From Nocardioides eburneiflavus (lineage in GTDB: Bacteria > Actinomycetota > Actinomycetes > Propionibacteriales > Nocardioidaceae): a DNA stretch of 64,000 nt. The position numbers were made by a program, and so were the translations under genes. Position 1 is the stretch's first letter. The number at the start of each line of letters is the position of its first letter. This document shows positions 7,872-16,232 of the stretch, piece by piece. The notes under the pieces were generated by a model. It was not told where the DNA came from. It did no database searches and was given only the letters and a program-made list of their open reading frames with translations. The stretch is taken from assembly GCF_004785795.1 (NCBI RefSeq), contig NZ_SRRO01000001.1, positions 3,472,001 to 3,536,000 on the forward strand. The letters are read 5' to 3'.

Positions 7872-8809
7872 GCATCACGATCCTGCGCACCGTCGACGCC
7901 TGGTGGACGAGCACCCCCTCCGGAGCCGTCCCCATCGACACCGACGCCGCTACGACCGGCGAGCTCCTCGCCGCGCCCGAGCGGATCGAGGGTGCCCGGG
8001 CTGGCGCGGTCGTCGTGCCCGTCGAGAGCCTCGAACTGGTCTCGCCGGTGACCGCGCCCTGCCGCGTGGTGGCCCAGATGACGAACTTCGGCAGTCACGT
8101 CAGGGACGCCGGCATGGACCCGGCCTCGATCCCGCTGACGTTCTTCCGCAAGACCTCGGGCTCCATCAGCGGTCCGTACGACGACGTGATCTGCCCCGAG
8201 CGCGTGCGGTTCCTCGACTACGAGGTCGAGATCGGGATCGTCATCGCCCGCGAGCTCCCGGTCGGCACTGAGATCACCCAGGACAACTGGACGTCGTACG
8301 TCGCCGGCCTGGTCGTCACCAACGACGTCTCCGCGCGCGACCTCCAGCTGCCCAAGACCCAGTTCTTCGAGGCGAAGTCCTACCCAACCTTCACCCCGGT
8401 CGGCCCCGCGCTGGTGCTCCTCGACGAGGACGAGCTCAAGCGTTTCGCCGACCTGCGTCTGCGGCTGTGGGTCAACGGCGACCTCCGCCAGGACATGACC
8501 GTCGGCGAGGACATGATCTACTCGCCGCTCGAGGCGCTCCAGGCGCTCAGCCGGTTCCAGCGGCTCGAACCAGGTGACCTGCTCCTGACGGGTACGCCGG
8601 TCGGCACAGCGCTGAGCGCCCCACCCAGGCCGGTCGAGATCATCGGCAACCTCCTGCCGGCCGCCACCAAGTGGAAGCTGTTCTTCAAGCGGCAGGCGGG
8701 CAACCCGAAGTACCTCCACGACGGCGACGTCGTCGAGCTGGCCATCGCCACCGACGACGGCGCGATCGACCTCGGCCGCCAGCGCACGGTGGTCAGGAGC
8801 GCTCGATGA
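7868..8809 (+). CDS. Fumarylacetoacetate hydrolase family protein
   Basis: A 313-residue FAH-superfamily protein. The metal-binding acidic residues appear in DYEVEIGIVI and in VTNDVSARDLQ, with KSYPTFTPVGP and LLTGTPVGT nearby, all family signatures. Members hydrolyse C-C bonds of ring-fission products or decarboxylate and hydrate 2-oxo dienoates. It is encoded between the ring-cleavage enzyme and the flavin hydroxylase with ATGA overlaps on both sides, so it probably acts on the meta-cleavage product (inference). Confidence 0.88.
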   Translation: MSITILRTVDAWWTSTPSGAVPIDTDAATTGELLAAPERIEGARAGAVVVPVESLELVSPVTAPCRVVAQMTNFGSHVRDAGMDPASIPLTFFRKTSGSISGPYDDVICPERVRFLDYEVEIGIVIARELPVGTEITQDNWTSYVAGLVVTNDVSARDLQLPKTQFFEAKSYPTFTPVGPALVLLDEDELKRFADLRLRLWVNGDLRQDMTVGEDMIYSPLEALQALSRFQRLEPGDLLLTGTPVGTALSAPPRPVEIIGNLLPAATKWKLFFKRQAGNPKYLHDGDVVELAIATDDGAIDLGRQRTVVRSAR

Positions 8810-10395
8810 CCGTGCTCCTCCGGGCTCAGGCCGCTGCGGCCGGCGGCCAGTGGCCCGTGGTCGTCGTCGGCGCCGGGCCCAGCGGAGTCACCGCCGCCAC
8901 CCTGCTGGCCCAGTACGGCGTACGCTGCCTGCTTCTCGACCGCTGGAACGGTGTCTATCCTCAGCCCCGCGCCGTGCATCTGGACGACGAGGTCTACCGC
9001 ATCCTCGACCGCCTCGGTGTCGCCAAGCAGTTCTCCGCGATCTCCAGGCCGTCTGAAGGGCTGCGGCTGCTCGACCGGCAACACGAGGTCTTGGCCGAGT
9101 TCAGGCGCAGCCACGCTGACGGCGTACACGGCTATCCGCAGGCCAACATGTTCGACCAGCCCGAGCTCGAGCAGCTGCTGCGCGACGAGCTCGAGCGCCA
9201 TTCGGCGGTCACCCTCCTCGGTGACGCCGAGGTCACCGAGGTCTCCCAGGACGGGCACGGCCGCGTGCGGGTCGACTTCACCGACCGGCGCACCGGCGCG
9301 CACGAGTCGGTGCTGGCGACGTATGTCCTGGGCTGCGACGGCGCCAACAGCGTTGTCCGGTCCTCCATCCACGCGCGGATGCGCGACCTGCGCTTCGAAC
9401 AGCGCTGGCTGGTCGTCGACATCGCGACCGATGTCGACCTCGACCAGTGGGAGGGCGTCCACCAGGTCTGCGACCCGCGCCGCGCCGCGACGTACATGCG
9501 GATCGGCCTGGCCCGCTACCGCTGGGAGTTCCAGCTGTGCGAGGGAGAGACCGCCGCAGACTTCGGTTCTGTTCAGGACGTGGCACCGCTGATCGAGCCG
9601 TGGACCGCAAGCGTCGCGCTGACCGACCTCGAGCTGGTGCGGGTGGCGGAGTACACCTTCCGCGCCCAGATCTCCGACCGCTGGCGCGACCGCAACGTCT
9701 TCCTGCTCGGCGACGCCGCACACCTCACGCCGCCGTTCATCGGGCAGGGCATGGGAGCCGGCCTCCGCGACGCCGCGAACCTGTCCTGGAAGCTGGCCGG
9801 CGTCCTGGCCGGAGACCTTCCGGCCGATGCGCTGGACACCTACGAGGCCGAGCGGCTGCCGCACGCCCGGTTCGTCATCCGGCTGGCCAAGCTGGTCGGT
9901 GTCGCGATGACCCGCGGCGGCCGAGCCGGCAACCTGATGCGCCGGCTGCTGGCGCCCCGGGTCCACCAGATTCCCGGGATCCGCGCCCGGGTGCTCGACA
10001 GCGAGACCGCTCTGCTGCGGCGCTCCAGCCTCGTCCTCCGGCCACGCGTCAGTCGCTCGCTGGTGGGACGTCTCTGCCCGAACGCCGTGCTCGCGGACGA
10101 CCGGCGTCTCGACGACGTGGCCGGCCGCGGGTTCGCCGTCGTCGTGGCTGCCGAGCCCACAGCGACGCAGGCGTCGTCGATCCGGCGCCGAGGTGCGGTG
10201 ACCGTCGTCGCCGAACCTGGCACCGAGCTGGGCGACTGGCTCTCCCGAGGGCGGGCGCGGGCCGCGGTCGTGCGGCCGGACCGCACCGTTCTGTACGCCA
10301 CCCGCGACCTGGACGCCGCGATCCGGGCGCTGCCCGGGTTCCAAGCGACGGCGGCGGCTGCCCACGCCGGTCCCCGAGCCACCGAGGCGAGCTGA
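8806..10395 (+). CDS. FAD-dependent aromatic hydroxylase (MhpA-like)
   Basis: A 529-residue class A flavoprotein monooxygenase. It has the dinucleotide fold VVGAGPSGVTAATLLAQYG near residue 19, the DG motif GCDGANSVVRSS, and the GD motif FLLGDAAHLTPPF with GQGMGAGLRDA. It resembles 3-(3-hydroxyphenyl)propionate 2-hydroxylase and related phenol hydroxylases, which use NAD(P)H and O2 to make the catechol that the extradiol enzyme then cleaves. ATG overlaps the upstream stop, and the last base of its stop is the first base of the next ATG. Confidence 0.9.
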   Translation: MTVLLRAQAAAAGGQWPVVVVGAGPSGVTAATLLAQYGVRCLLLDRWNGVYPQPRAVHLDDEVYRILDRLGVAKQFSAISRPSEGLRLLDRQHEVLAEFRRSHADGVHGYPQANMFDQPELEQLLRDELERHSAVTLLGDAEVTEVSQDGHGRVRVDFTDRRTGAHESVLATYVLGCDGANSVVRSSIHARMRDLRFEQRWLVVDIATDVDLDQWEGVHQVCDPRRAATYMRIGLARYRWEFQLCEGETAADFGSVQDVAPLIEPWTASVALTDLELVRVAEYTFRAQISDRWRDRNVFLLGDAAHLTPPFIGQGMGAGLRDAANLSWKLAGVLAGDLPADALDTYEAERLPHARFVIRLAKLVGVAMTRGGRAGNLMRRLLAPRVHQIPGIRARVLDSETALLRRSSLVLRPRVSRSLVGRLCPNAVLADDRRLDDVAGRGFAVVVAAEPTATQASSIRRRGAVTVVAEPGTELGDWLSRGRARAAVVRPDRTVLYATRDLDAAIRALPGFQATAAAAHAGPRATEAS

Positions 10396-10532
10396 TGGTC
10401 ACGCGCTTCGGCGACCGAAACCCCGTCATCGTCGGCGCGATCGGCCTGGTGGTGCTCGCGCTAGCAGAGGTTCCGGTCGGCCGCGTGCGAGTGATGACCC
10501 GACAGCCAGATCCCCGCTTGACCGTGCTCTGA
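10395..10532 (+). pseudogene. Truncated MCE-family protein (N-terminus only)
   Basis: The 45-codon frame begins at an ATG overlapping the hydroxylase stop (TGATG). It reads FGDRNPVIVGAIGLVVLA, which is the cytoplasmic tip and single transmembrane helix typical of actinobacterial MCE (Mce1-4) proteins. Those continue for about 300 more residues with the MCE domain; here the frame ends after a further 20 unrelated residues. Mce operons import lipids or sterols, so the intact ancestor probably supplied the pathway's substrate. It appears to be cut by a deletion or insertion joining it to the DoxX gene region. Confidence 0.65.
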
Positions 10533-10634
10533 GCCACGCGGCCCGCCGAACTGGCCGCCGCCACCGTCACAGACACGCACTCGCCCCTACCGCACCCCGT
10601 CGTCCCAAGGACGAGCCAACCAGGAAGGACCCTC

Positions 10635-10985
10635 ATGAACGCGACTCCCATCCTGGCCGCGACCCTCGCGGCCGTCTTCGTCGCATTCGGCACGGCCAAG
10701 CTGCTCGCTTTCCCATCGATGCAGACAAGAGCCGCCCACGTCGGATTCAGTGTCGGCGCCTACCGACGAATCGGGGCCCTGGAAGTGGCTGGCGCCATCG
10801 GTCTACTCGTCGGTGCGGCTGCGCCCCTCCTGCGCATGCTCGCCGCCCTGGGCCTCCTGCTCCTGCTCGCCGGCGCGATCGTCACGCATCTGCGCAACAA
10901 GGACGGCATCAAGGGAGCTGCGCCGGCTCTGGTCCTCGCGACCGTGCTTGCCCTTCTCCTGACAATCGAGGTTCAGGGCCTGTGA
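10635..10985 (+). CDS. DoxX-like small membrane protein
   Basis: A 116-residue hydrophobic protein with four predicted membrane helices in the DoxX-like pattern: an N-terminal helix, then GTAKLLAFPSMQTRAAHVGF, then EVAGAIGLLVGA and a helix pair ending LLLTIEVQGL. A good ribosome site (AGGAAGGA) precedes the ATG. DoxX-family proteins sit in membranes and are linked to redox or quinone partners, but a specific role cannot be given. It is the last gene before the accessory block. Confidence 0.78.
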   Translation: MNATPILAATLAAVFVAFGTAKLLAFPSMQTRAAHVGFSVGAYRRIGALEVAGAIGLLVGAAAPLLRMLAALGLLLLLAGAIVTHLRNKDGIKGAAPALVLATVLALLLTIEVQGL

Positions 10986-11120
10986 TGAAGGGTTGATCGA
11001 CGCGGATCTCCCGGACGACTTCTGGCGCGACATCGCCGCTGCGACCAGCATCCTGCCCCGCGCGGGAGGCGCCCCAACCCGGGAGGCTCCCATCCCCGAC
11101 CCCAAGCTGCCCGTCTCGGT

Positions 11121-11143
11121 GGTCAGATGCATGACATCTGACC
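11121..11143. promoter_or_regulatory. Orphan palindromic operator (GntR-like)
   Basis: GGTCAGATG-CATGA-CATCTGACC is a perfect 9-bp inverted repeat with a 5-bp spacer. Its centre (ATGCATGACATCTG) resembles operators of FadR-type GntR regulators. No intact gene starts nearby: the 250 bases after the DoxX gene hold no convincing coding sequence, and the accessory block begins about 60-100 bases later. It may be the control region of a gene displaced by that insertion (inference). Confidence 0.45.
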
Positions 11144-11199
11144 TTCGGCTCGCCGCGCGGGCCGCGCTGGGGCCGCACCCGGAGTCAGAACCAACGAAG

Positions 11200-11254
11200 A
11201 ACGACCCCTGACCGTGGAAGACGTTGAAAGGTGTCTTCGCAGGTCAGGGTCGTT
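11200..11254. terminator. Hairpin with T-tract next to the att-like region
   Basis: AACGACCCCTGACC at 11200-11213 pairs with GGTCAGGGTCGTT at 11242-11254 with one bulged C. Inside it GAAGAC (11217) pairs with GTCTTC (11233). TTTT follows on the plus strand. It could end transcripts from the catabolic side. The rest of 10986-11539 contains no gene I can support, only this hairpin, the orphan operator and repeat A. Confidence 0.5.
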
Positions 11255-11358
11255 TTCAGGCACCCAGCCGGTAGGCGTCACCCACGTGGGACTAGATGTC
11301 GTAGTACACCTAGAGCCATCGTGAATCGCCTACTCGGTTGGTGCATTTCCGCAGGTCA
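11238..11358. other. att-like segment (left): CGCAGGTCA pair around AGATGTCGTAG
   Basis: CGCAGGTCAG (11238-11247) and CGCAGGTCA (11350-11358) flank AGATGTCGTAG (11294-11304). The same three words occur in the same order at 54679-54748 beside the integrase gene. Repeats of this kind are expected for arm- and core-type sites of a tyrosine integrase, so this may be an old or alternative attachment site. Confidence 0.4.
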
Positions 11359-11445
11359 AACGGGGGATGACGACGTTACGCCCGACCTGGGAGGGCGTCC
11401 AGTAGGTGCCTGGTGGGTGCCTGCTTGGGGGAAATTCGGGGGAAC
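11342..11445 (+). repeat. Direct repeat A, left boundary of the accessory block
   Basis: About 104 bp aligns nearly gaplessly with repeat B at 37737-37839, roughly three quarters identical by eye. Shared words include GCAGGTCA, CGTCCAGTA, and GGGGGAA followed by GGGGGAAC. Both copies are in the same orientation and bracket 26.3 kb of accessory genes. No coding function is evident. Confidence 0.6.
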
Positions 11446-11539
11446 TCGCCATCAGGGTCAGCTCCCACCCCGGCAGAACCGGCGGGACCCGGTCGGCGTA
11501 TGGCCGCTACCTCTCGGGTGGAGGCGCTCGATGCGCGGT

Positions 11540-12301
11540 TCACACGGACGCTTGATCACCGGCGCAGAGGCGGCGGACGGCGTCGGCCTTGAACCCCCTT
11601 GCCGTGAGCCACACGCCCAAGGATGCCTCCCAGGCGAAGATCGGCAGAGTCGCCAGAGCTGTCCACACCGACCCCGGCTCGTTGACGCCGACGACGGTGG
11701 CTGCGCCTGCCACGAGGAACAGCGGGGCGCCGAGGAGCCCGATGGCGGGGATGGCACGCGGGACGAGACCGGACCGGTACATCACGTAGCCGAGCAGGAC
11801 GGCGTTGATACCGGGCATCACGCCGGGGCCCAGGATGAACGTCCAGTCGTGCGCTGCAACGAGCGCCTCCGAGGTGACCAGTCGGGCGGCGGCATCGGCG
11901 CCGGACGCCGACGGCTGCCTCAGGGTGACGACGGACAGCATCGCGACGACACCGGTGATGATGAGGGACGCCTCGAACACGCGGGCGGTCACGAAGCCGA
12001 GCGCTGCGCCTTCGTGCTGGCGCCGAACGACGGGAAACAGCACGACGGCGGTGCCGATGCAGGCGAGCGCGGTGATGACCTCGAGCAGGCCGCCCCACAT
12101 GACGCGGGTGTCGGCACCGGCGCCGAGGACGTAGTCCGCGTTGTTGAGAACCGGGGCGTAGCTGACGAACTGGGCAGGAATGGAAGCGACGATGGTGATG
12201 AGGTACATGACGCCGGCCGTCGTCGCGACGCCACGGAAGGGCGCACGAGGGGGCTGGAACGTGGGCGGCCGGGTGTGATCGGGGGTGTTGCTGGTCTGCA
12301 T
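11540..12301 (-). CDS. DUF4386 family integral membrane protein
   Basis: A 253-residue protein with about six to seven hydrophobic helices and DUF4386 hallmarks: GVMYLITIVASIPA, a WGGLLEVITALACIGTAVVLFPV stretch, FVTARVFEASLIITGV, and WTFILGPGVMPGINAVLLGY. The function of the family is unknown. ATG at 12301 is preceded by a purine-rich site (GGAAGG); the frame extends upstream without start signals. A paralogue is encoded at 22584-23360. It probably belongs to the transcript started at the operator-promoter at 12739-12783. Confidence 0.85.
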   Translation of the reverse strand: MQTSNTPDHTRPPTFQPPRAPFRGVATTAGVMYLITIVASIPAQFVSYAPVLNNADYVLGAGADTRVMWGGLLEVITALACIGTAVVLFPVVRRQHEGAALGFVTARVFEASLIITGVVAMLSVVTLRQPSASGADAAARLVTSEALVAAHDWTFILGPGVMPGINAVLLGYVMYRSGLVPRAIPAIGLLGAPLFLVAGAATVVGVNEPGSVWTALATLPIFAWEASLGVWLTARGFKADAVRRLCAGDQASV

Positions 12302-12427
12302 GACGATGCCTTCCAGGTGGGGGCTGCTGGGTGGGTCGGAAATCAGCCAAAGGGAGCGGGTGACCACGCGACGAGGGGAGGCCGGACGGAGTCCGGGGAT
12401 TGCGCCTGTTTGGGGTTGAGCGCCGGG

Positions 12428-12702
12428 TCAGACGGCGACCACGGGTGCTCCGCGGTCTGCCTTGAGGGTCTTGCGGACGCCGAGCCCCACATGGTGGTGA
12501 CGATCCCGAACAGCACCACGTAGATCATGTGGCCGGACTCGAAGGATGGCGGCGCGTCCGCGGGCAGGTTGAGAACGTCGTGCAACCAGGCGAACGCGCC
12601 CAAGACGAGACCGGCGGTCCACGGAGTGGCGAAGGGGACGGTGACGGCGACGTCGTAGACGGCGCCGGCTCGCCCGGCCGGAACGAGGCTCAGAGATCGC
12701 AT
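12428..12702 (-). pseudogene. Small membrane protein gene, apparently frameshifted near its 3' end
   Basis: From ATG at 12702 the frame encodes a protein with two hydrophobic helices (PFATPWTAGLVLGAFAWL and HMIYVVLFGIVTTMW). After TTMWG it turns into an S-, P- and A-rich tail running to 12343. In the neighbouring frame the sequence continues naturally as LGVRKTLKADRGAPVVAV with a stop at 12428. A single missing base after ATGTGGGG would explain this. Either the gene is damaged or the tail is divergent. It is the first gene after the promoter at 12739-12783. Confidence 0.55.
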
Positions 12703-12738
12703 GGGTCCAGGTCTTTCCAGATGCGGCGAATTGCTTGG

Positions 12739-12783
12739 AACGTAGGTCGCGACGTGGTGACCGAGCGTCACCACATGTTGTGA
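12739..12783 (-). promoter_or_regulatory. MalT-type operator-promoter, copy 1
   Basis: Read on the minus strand: TCACAACATGTGGTGA (12783-12768), 7 bases, TCACCAC (12760-12754), 9 bases, then the -10 TACGTT (12744-12739). The same layout with the same spacings occurs at 15793, 17350 and 23726. GTGGTGA-N7-TCACCAC is itself a perfect inverted repeat. It directs transcription of the small membrane protein at 12702 and lies 100 bp before the divergent MalT-type regulator gene. Confidence 0.75.
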
Positions 12784-12873
12784 CCGACGATGTGACCGCG
12801 CGGTCCCCTTCTCGCGTCGGACCGCTGCGAGCCTGGGTGCCATCGAGCGGCGCTGGTACGGCTCAGCTGCACC

Positions 12874-12879
12874 TACACT
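12874..12879 (+). promoter_or_regulatory. -10 element of a leaderless promoter
   Basis: TACACT ends six bases before the GTG start of the regulator at 12886, so transcription would begin at or next to the start codon. No ribosome-binding site is present. The same arrangement is seen before 23675 (TATCTT), 29949 (TACGTT) and 41751 (TACTGT). Confidence 0.6.
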
Positions 12880-12885
12880 CGCGTC

Positions 12886-15726
12886 GTGGCGACGCCGGTG
12901 CTGGCTACGAAGTTGCACGCACCCGCCCTGCGGGAGCGCGTGGTGGCACGCGCCCGCCTGACGGAGGCGCTCGACACGCTGGTACAGCCCGGTCAGCGGC
13001 TGGGCCTGGTGTCGGCCCCGGCGGGCTTCGGGAAGACCACGCTGGTGAGTGGCTGGACCGCCGCCGTCGACCAGGACCCGCAACGGTCGATTGCGGTGGC
13101 CTGGCTGTCCCTCGATGAGGCGGACAACGACCTGAACCGCTGGACGGCGCACCTGTTCGCCGCCCTGGAACGGGCAGACATGCCCATCGACAGCGCGGTC
13201 CGCGTGGCAGGTACCGGCGCGATCGACGTAGCCGCAGCGACCGGCCTGCTGACGGCTCTGGTGAACCACATCGCCCACGCGGTCGAGGTCGCGGCCGTGG
13301 AGGTGACGCATCGCTGGCTGGTCGTCCTGGACGACTACCACGTCATCAACTCCCCAGACGTGCACGCGACCGTCACCTACCTCCTCGACCACGCGCCGGA
13401 ACAGCTGCGCGTGCTGATCACCACCAGGTCCGACCCGCCACTGCCGCTAGCCCGGCTGCGGAGCCGCGCACAGCTCACCGAGCTGCGTGCCAACGACCTG
13501 CGGTTCACGGCCCAGGAGGCCAGCGACTTCCTCAACGAGGTGATGGGTCTCGACCTGCCCCCGGAAGACGTCGAGGCGCTCGACGACCGCACAGAGGGAT
13601 GGGCCGCAGGCCTCCAGCTGGCTGGGCTCTCACTCCGCGGCCGCGCGAGCCGCGGTGACGTCTCGGCATTCATCGAGGCGTTCACCGGCAGCAACCGATT
13701 CGTCGTGGACTACCTCGCCGACGAAGTCCTCGCCCAACAACCGGCCGAGGTACGCGATTTCCTGCTACGCACCTCCGTGCTGGACCGCCTCACCGGCAGC
13801 CTGTGCGCGGCCGTCACCGGTCAGCCCGACAGCGGAGCGCTGCTCGAGCGACTCGACCGGGACAACCTCTTCGTCGTGCCGCTCGACGACGACCGTGCCT
13901 GGTACCGGTACCACCACCTGTTCGCCGACGTCCTGCGCGCCCGCCTCCTCGCAGGGGACCCGGACGCCGTGAACCAGTTGCACCGCGACGCCTCCGACTG
14001 GTACGCCGCACACGGCTCGCACGAGGACGCCATCCGCCACGCCTTCGCGGCCAACGACTTCAACCGCGCCGGACGGCTCGTCGAAGCGGCTCTGTTCCAG
14101 ACGCGCCAGCAACGACGTGACGCGCTGCTGCTCACCTGGATGCGGGCGTTGCCCGAGGACGTGGTACGGCCGAATCCGGTGCTGAGCATGTGTGCAGGGT
14201 GGGCGGCGATGGTCGCCGGCGACCTGCAAGCGGTCGAGCGGCACCTCGACGACGCTGACCGAGCACTGGTCGCTGCCGCCGAGAACCCAGCGGTGGCGAC
14301 CGCATGGGTAGACACCGAGGACCTACGCTCAGCTCCGGCAGGAGTCCACATGTACCGGGCGGCTCTCGCCCAGGCGCGCGGTGACAGCGAGGGGACGGCC
14401 GAACATGCGCGCGCCGCGCTCACCCTCGCCGGCCCCGAGCACCACTTCATCCGCGCTGGCGGTGCCGGCTTCCTCGGGCTCGCCGCCTGGGCCCGCGGCG
14501 ACATCGCAGAGGCGCTGCCCACGTTCGAGCAGTGCATCGCCGAGTTGCGAGCGGCCGGCAACCACGTCGATGCTCTGGACGCGACCATCGTGCTCGCCGG
14601 CATGTGGGTCACGGCAGGGCGGCCCTCGCAGGCACGGGCGGTGTGTGAGCAGGCGCTGGTCACGGCCACAGCGCACGGCGAACCCTATCCGCGAGCGACA
14701 GCCGACCTGCACACGTGGCTCGCAGACCTCGCCCTGGGCCGCAACGACCTCGCCGAGGCCGAGGACGAATTGGGCACGGCCGCGGCGCTGGCCGAGCGCG
14801 CCAGCATCACCGAGAACCAGCACCGCTGGCCGACGGTCGCGGCAGGCTTGCGCGCCGCCCGCGGCGACTACGGCCAAGCGCTACAACTCCTGGACGACGC
14901 GGCACGCCTGTACCGCGCCGGGTTCTACCCGGACCTGCGCCCGCTCGCTGCCACGAAGGCCCGGGTCCACCTCGCTCGGGGGCGCCTCGAGGCCGCCCTC
15001 GCCTGGGTGGCGACGAGCGGGGTGGGGCTGGACGACCATCCCGAGTTCGCCCGGGAGTACGCACACCTCACGCTCGCGCGAGTTCACCTCGCCCTGCACC
15101 GCACACACCAGACCCGCACCCCGAACGCCCCCACCCCTGGGGCCAGGAACGTTGACCTGGACGGCGTCCTCGCGCTGCTGGACCGGCTGGAGGCCGCCGC
15201 GACAGCCGACGCACGACACGGCTCGGCCCTCGAGGTTCGACTCCTTCAGGCCCTCACGCTCCACGCGCTCGGTGGGGAAGCCTCCGCCGCCAAGAAGCTG
15301 GCGTCCGCGGTAGCCGCGGTGCCTGAGGTCGACGCGTTCGCCCGCCTGTTCCTCGACGAAGGAGACGCGCTGGTCGCGCTGCTCGAGCAGGCGCCTCGCC
15401 TCGCACGCAGCGCTGACGCGGACGTGCTGACTTCGCTCAGGCGACGCGTTCTTGCGCAGGACGCCGCCGGACAGGACCCCGAGCGCCCCGCGACCGAGCG
15501 CCGTGGCAGCAGCGCCGTGCCGTACGTCCTTGCAGATCCGCTCAGTGAGCGTGAGGTGGAGGTGCTCAGACTGCTTGCCAGTGAGCTGACCGGACCCGAG
15601 ATCGCCCGCCACCTGTTCATCTCGCTGAACACGCTCCGCACCCACACCAGGCGGATCTACACCAAGCTGGACGCCACCAACCGCGCGGCCGCCGTACGCC
15701 GAGGACGCGAGCTGGACCTGCTGTAG
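12886..15726 (+). CDS. MalT-type LuxR family ATP-dependent transcriptional regulator
   Basis: This 946-residue regulator has the MalT plan: a short N-terminal segment, an NTPase module with P-loop APAGFGKT at residues 45-52 and a VVLDDYHVI Walker B, a long helical-repeat region, and a C-terminal LuxR helix-turn-helix (LSEREVEVLRLLASELTGPE..., last 65 residues). Such proteins assemble on binding ATP and an inducer and activate promoters with several binding sites. The GTG start is leaderless. The adjacent four-part operator-promoter and its three copies in the block are the likely targets, shared or divided with the paralogue at 23775-26486 (inference). Confidence 0.92.
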   Translation: MATPVLATKLHAPALRERVVARARLTEALDTLVQPGQRLGLVSAPAGFGKTTLVSGWTAAVDQDPQRSIAVAWLSLDEADNDLNRWTAHLFAALERADMPIDSAVRVAGTGAIDVAAATGLLTALVNHIAHAVEVAAVEVTHRWLVVLDDYHVINSPDVHATVTYLLDHAPEQLRVLITTRSDPPLPLARLRSRAQLTELRANDLRFTAQEASDFLNEVMGLDLPPEDVEALDDRTEGWAAGLQLAGLSLRGRASRGDVSAFIEAFTGSNRFVVDYLADEVLAQQPAEVRDFLLRTSVLDRLTGSLCAAVTGQPDSGALLERLDRDNLFVVPLDDDRAWYRYHHLFADVLRARLLAGDPDAVNQLHRDASDWYAAHGSHEDAIRHAFAANDFNRAGRLVEAALFQTRQQRRDALLLTWMRALPEDVVRPNPVLSMCAGWAAMVAGDLQAVERHLDDADRALVAAAENPAVATAWVDTEDLRSAPAGVHMYRAALAQARGDSEGTAEHARAALTLAGPEHHFIRAGGAGFLGLAAWARGDIAEALPTFEQCIAELRAAGNHVDALDATIVLAGMWVTAGRPSQARAVCEQALVTATAHGEPYPRATADLHTWLADLALGRNDLAEAEDELGTAAALAERASITENQHRWPTVAAGLRAARGDYGQALQLLDDAARLYRAGFYPDLRPLAATKARVHLARGRLEAALAWVATSGVGLDDHPEFAREYAHLTLARVHLALHRTHQTRTPNAPTPGARNVDLDGVLALLDRLEAAATADARHGSALEVRLLQALTLHALGGEASAAKKLASAVAAVPEVDAFARLFLDEGDALVALLEQAPRLARSADADVLTSLRRRVLAQDAAGQDPERPATERRGSSAVPYVLADPLSEREVEVLRLLASELTGPEIARHLFISLNTLRTHTRRIYTKLDATNRAAAVRRGRELDLL

Positions 15727-15792
15727 CCGCCCGCTCTGCCACCGCATCAGCACCCCTGGCACCACGGCGAGAAGCAAGGGTCACATCGCCAG

Positions 15793-15837
15793 TCACCACA
15801 TGTGGTGACGTCTGATCCCCAGAACGCGCCATAGCTT
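15793..15837 (+). promoter_or_regulatory. MalT-type operator-promoter, copy 2
   Basis: TCACCACATGTGGTGA (15793-15808) is a perfect 16-bp palindrome. It is followed by 7 bases, a weaker half-site TCCCCAG (15816-15822), 9 bases, and the -10 TAGCTT (15832-15837). Spacings are identical to the other three copies. It precedes the GHLD gene at 15932. Confidence 0.75.
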
Positions 15838-15931
15838 CCGAAACGTCTCCGAGACACCAGCCACGGAGCCACTCACCAGGAGCCTGGTCGACCATCATCA
15901 CGCCGGCTCCACAAGCAACGGGAGCCGGTTC

Positions 15932-16171
15932 ATGAACCACCCGCCTCGGGGACGAGAACCCATCCGGTACGAGATCCGCATCCTCGGCCACCTCGACGCC
16001 TACTGGTCCAACTGGTTCACCGGCCTGACCCTCACCCAGGAGGAGGACGGCACCACCTCCCTGCGTGGAGCGGTCGCCGACCAGGCAGAACTGCACGGCC
16101 TCCTCGCAAAGATCCGCGACCTCGGCGCGACCCTCCTCTCGGTCACACCCGTCGATACCACCGAGACGTGA
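15932..16171 (+). CDS. Small uncharacterised GHLD-domain protein, paralogue 1
   Basis: A 79-residue protein with the pattern YEIRILGHLDAYWSNWF, GLTLTQEEDGTTSLRG, then VADQAELHGLLAKIRDLG and LLSVTPV. Two homologues lie in the same block: the product of 23403-23675 and the N-terminal third of 18893-19720. Aromatic residues and the order beta, helix, beta, helix, beta suggest a compact soluble alpha/beta fold, but I know no function. No membrane segment or signal peptide is present. It is the first gene after operator-promoter copy 2 and is followed by a membrane protein gene. Confidence 0.78.
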   Translation: MNHPPRGREPIRYEIRILGHLDAYWSNWFTGLTLTQEEDGTTSLRGAVADQAELHGLLAKIRDLGATLLSVTPVDTTET

Positions 16172-16232
16172 CTACCGATCGCGGCACACCCGTGGCTGCG
16201 CCGCAACCACCTCACAGCCCCAGGAGAGCAAC

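Noticed and set aside
8518..10365. 615-codon minus-strand frame
   Set aside because: Antisense to a well-supported flavin hydroxylase; no domain pattern in its translation.
10993..11211. 72-codon frame after the DoxX gene
   Set aside because: TTG start too close to any ribosome site, no recognisable protein pattern, and it contains the palindrome at 11121 and runs into the hairpin.
11231..12523. 430-codon plus-strand frame covering repeat A and the DUF4386 gene
   Set aside because: It lacks motifs and is antisense to a clear membrane protein.
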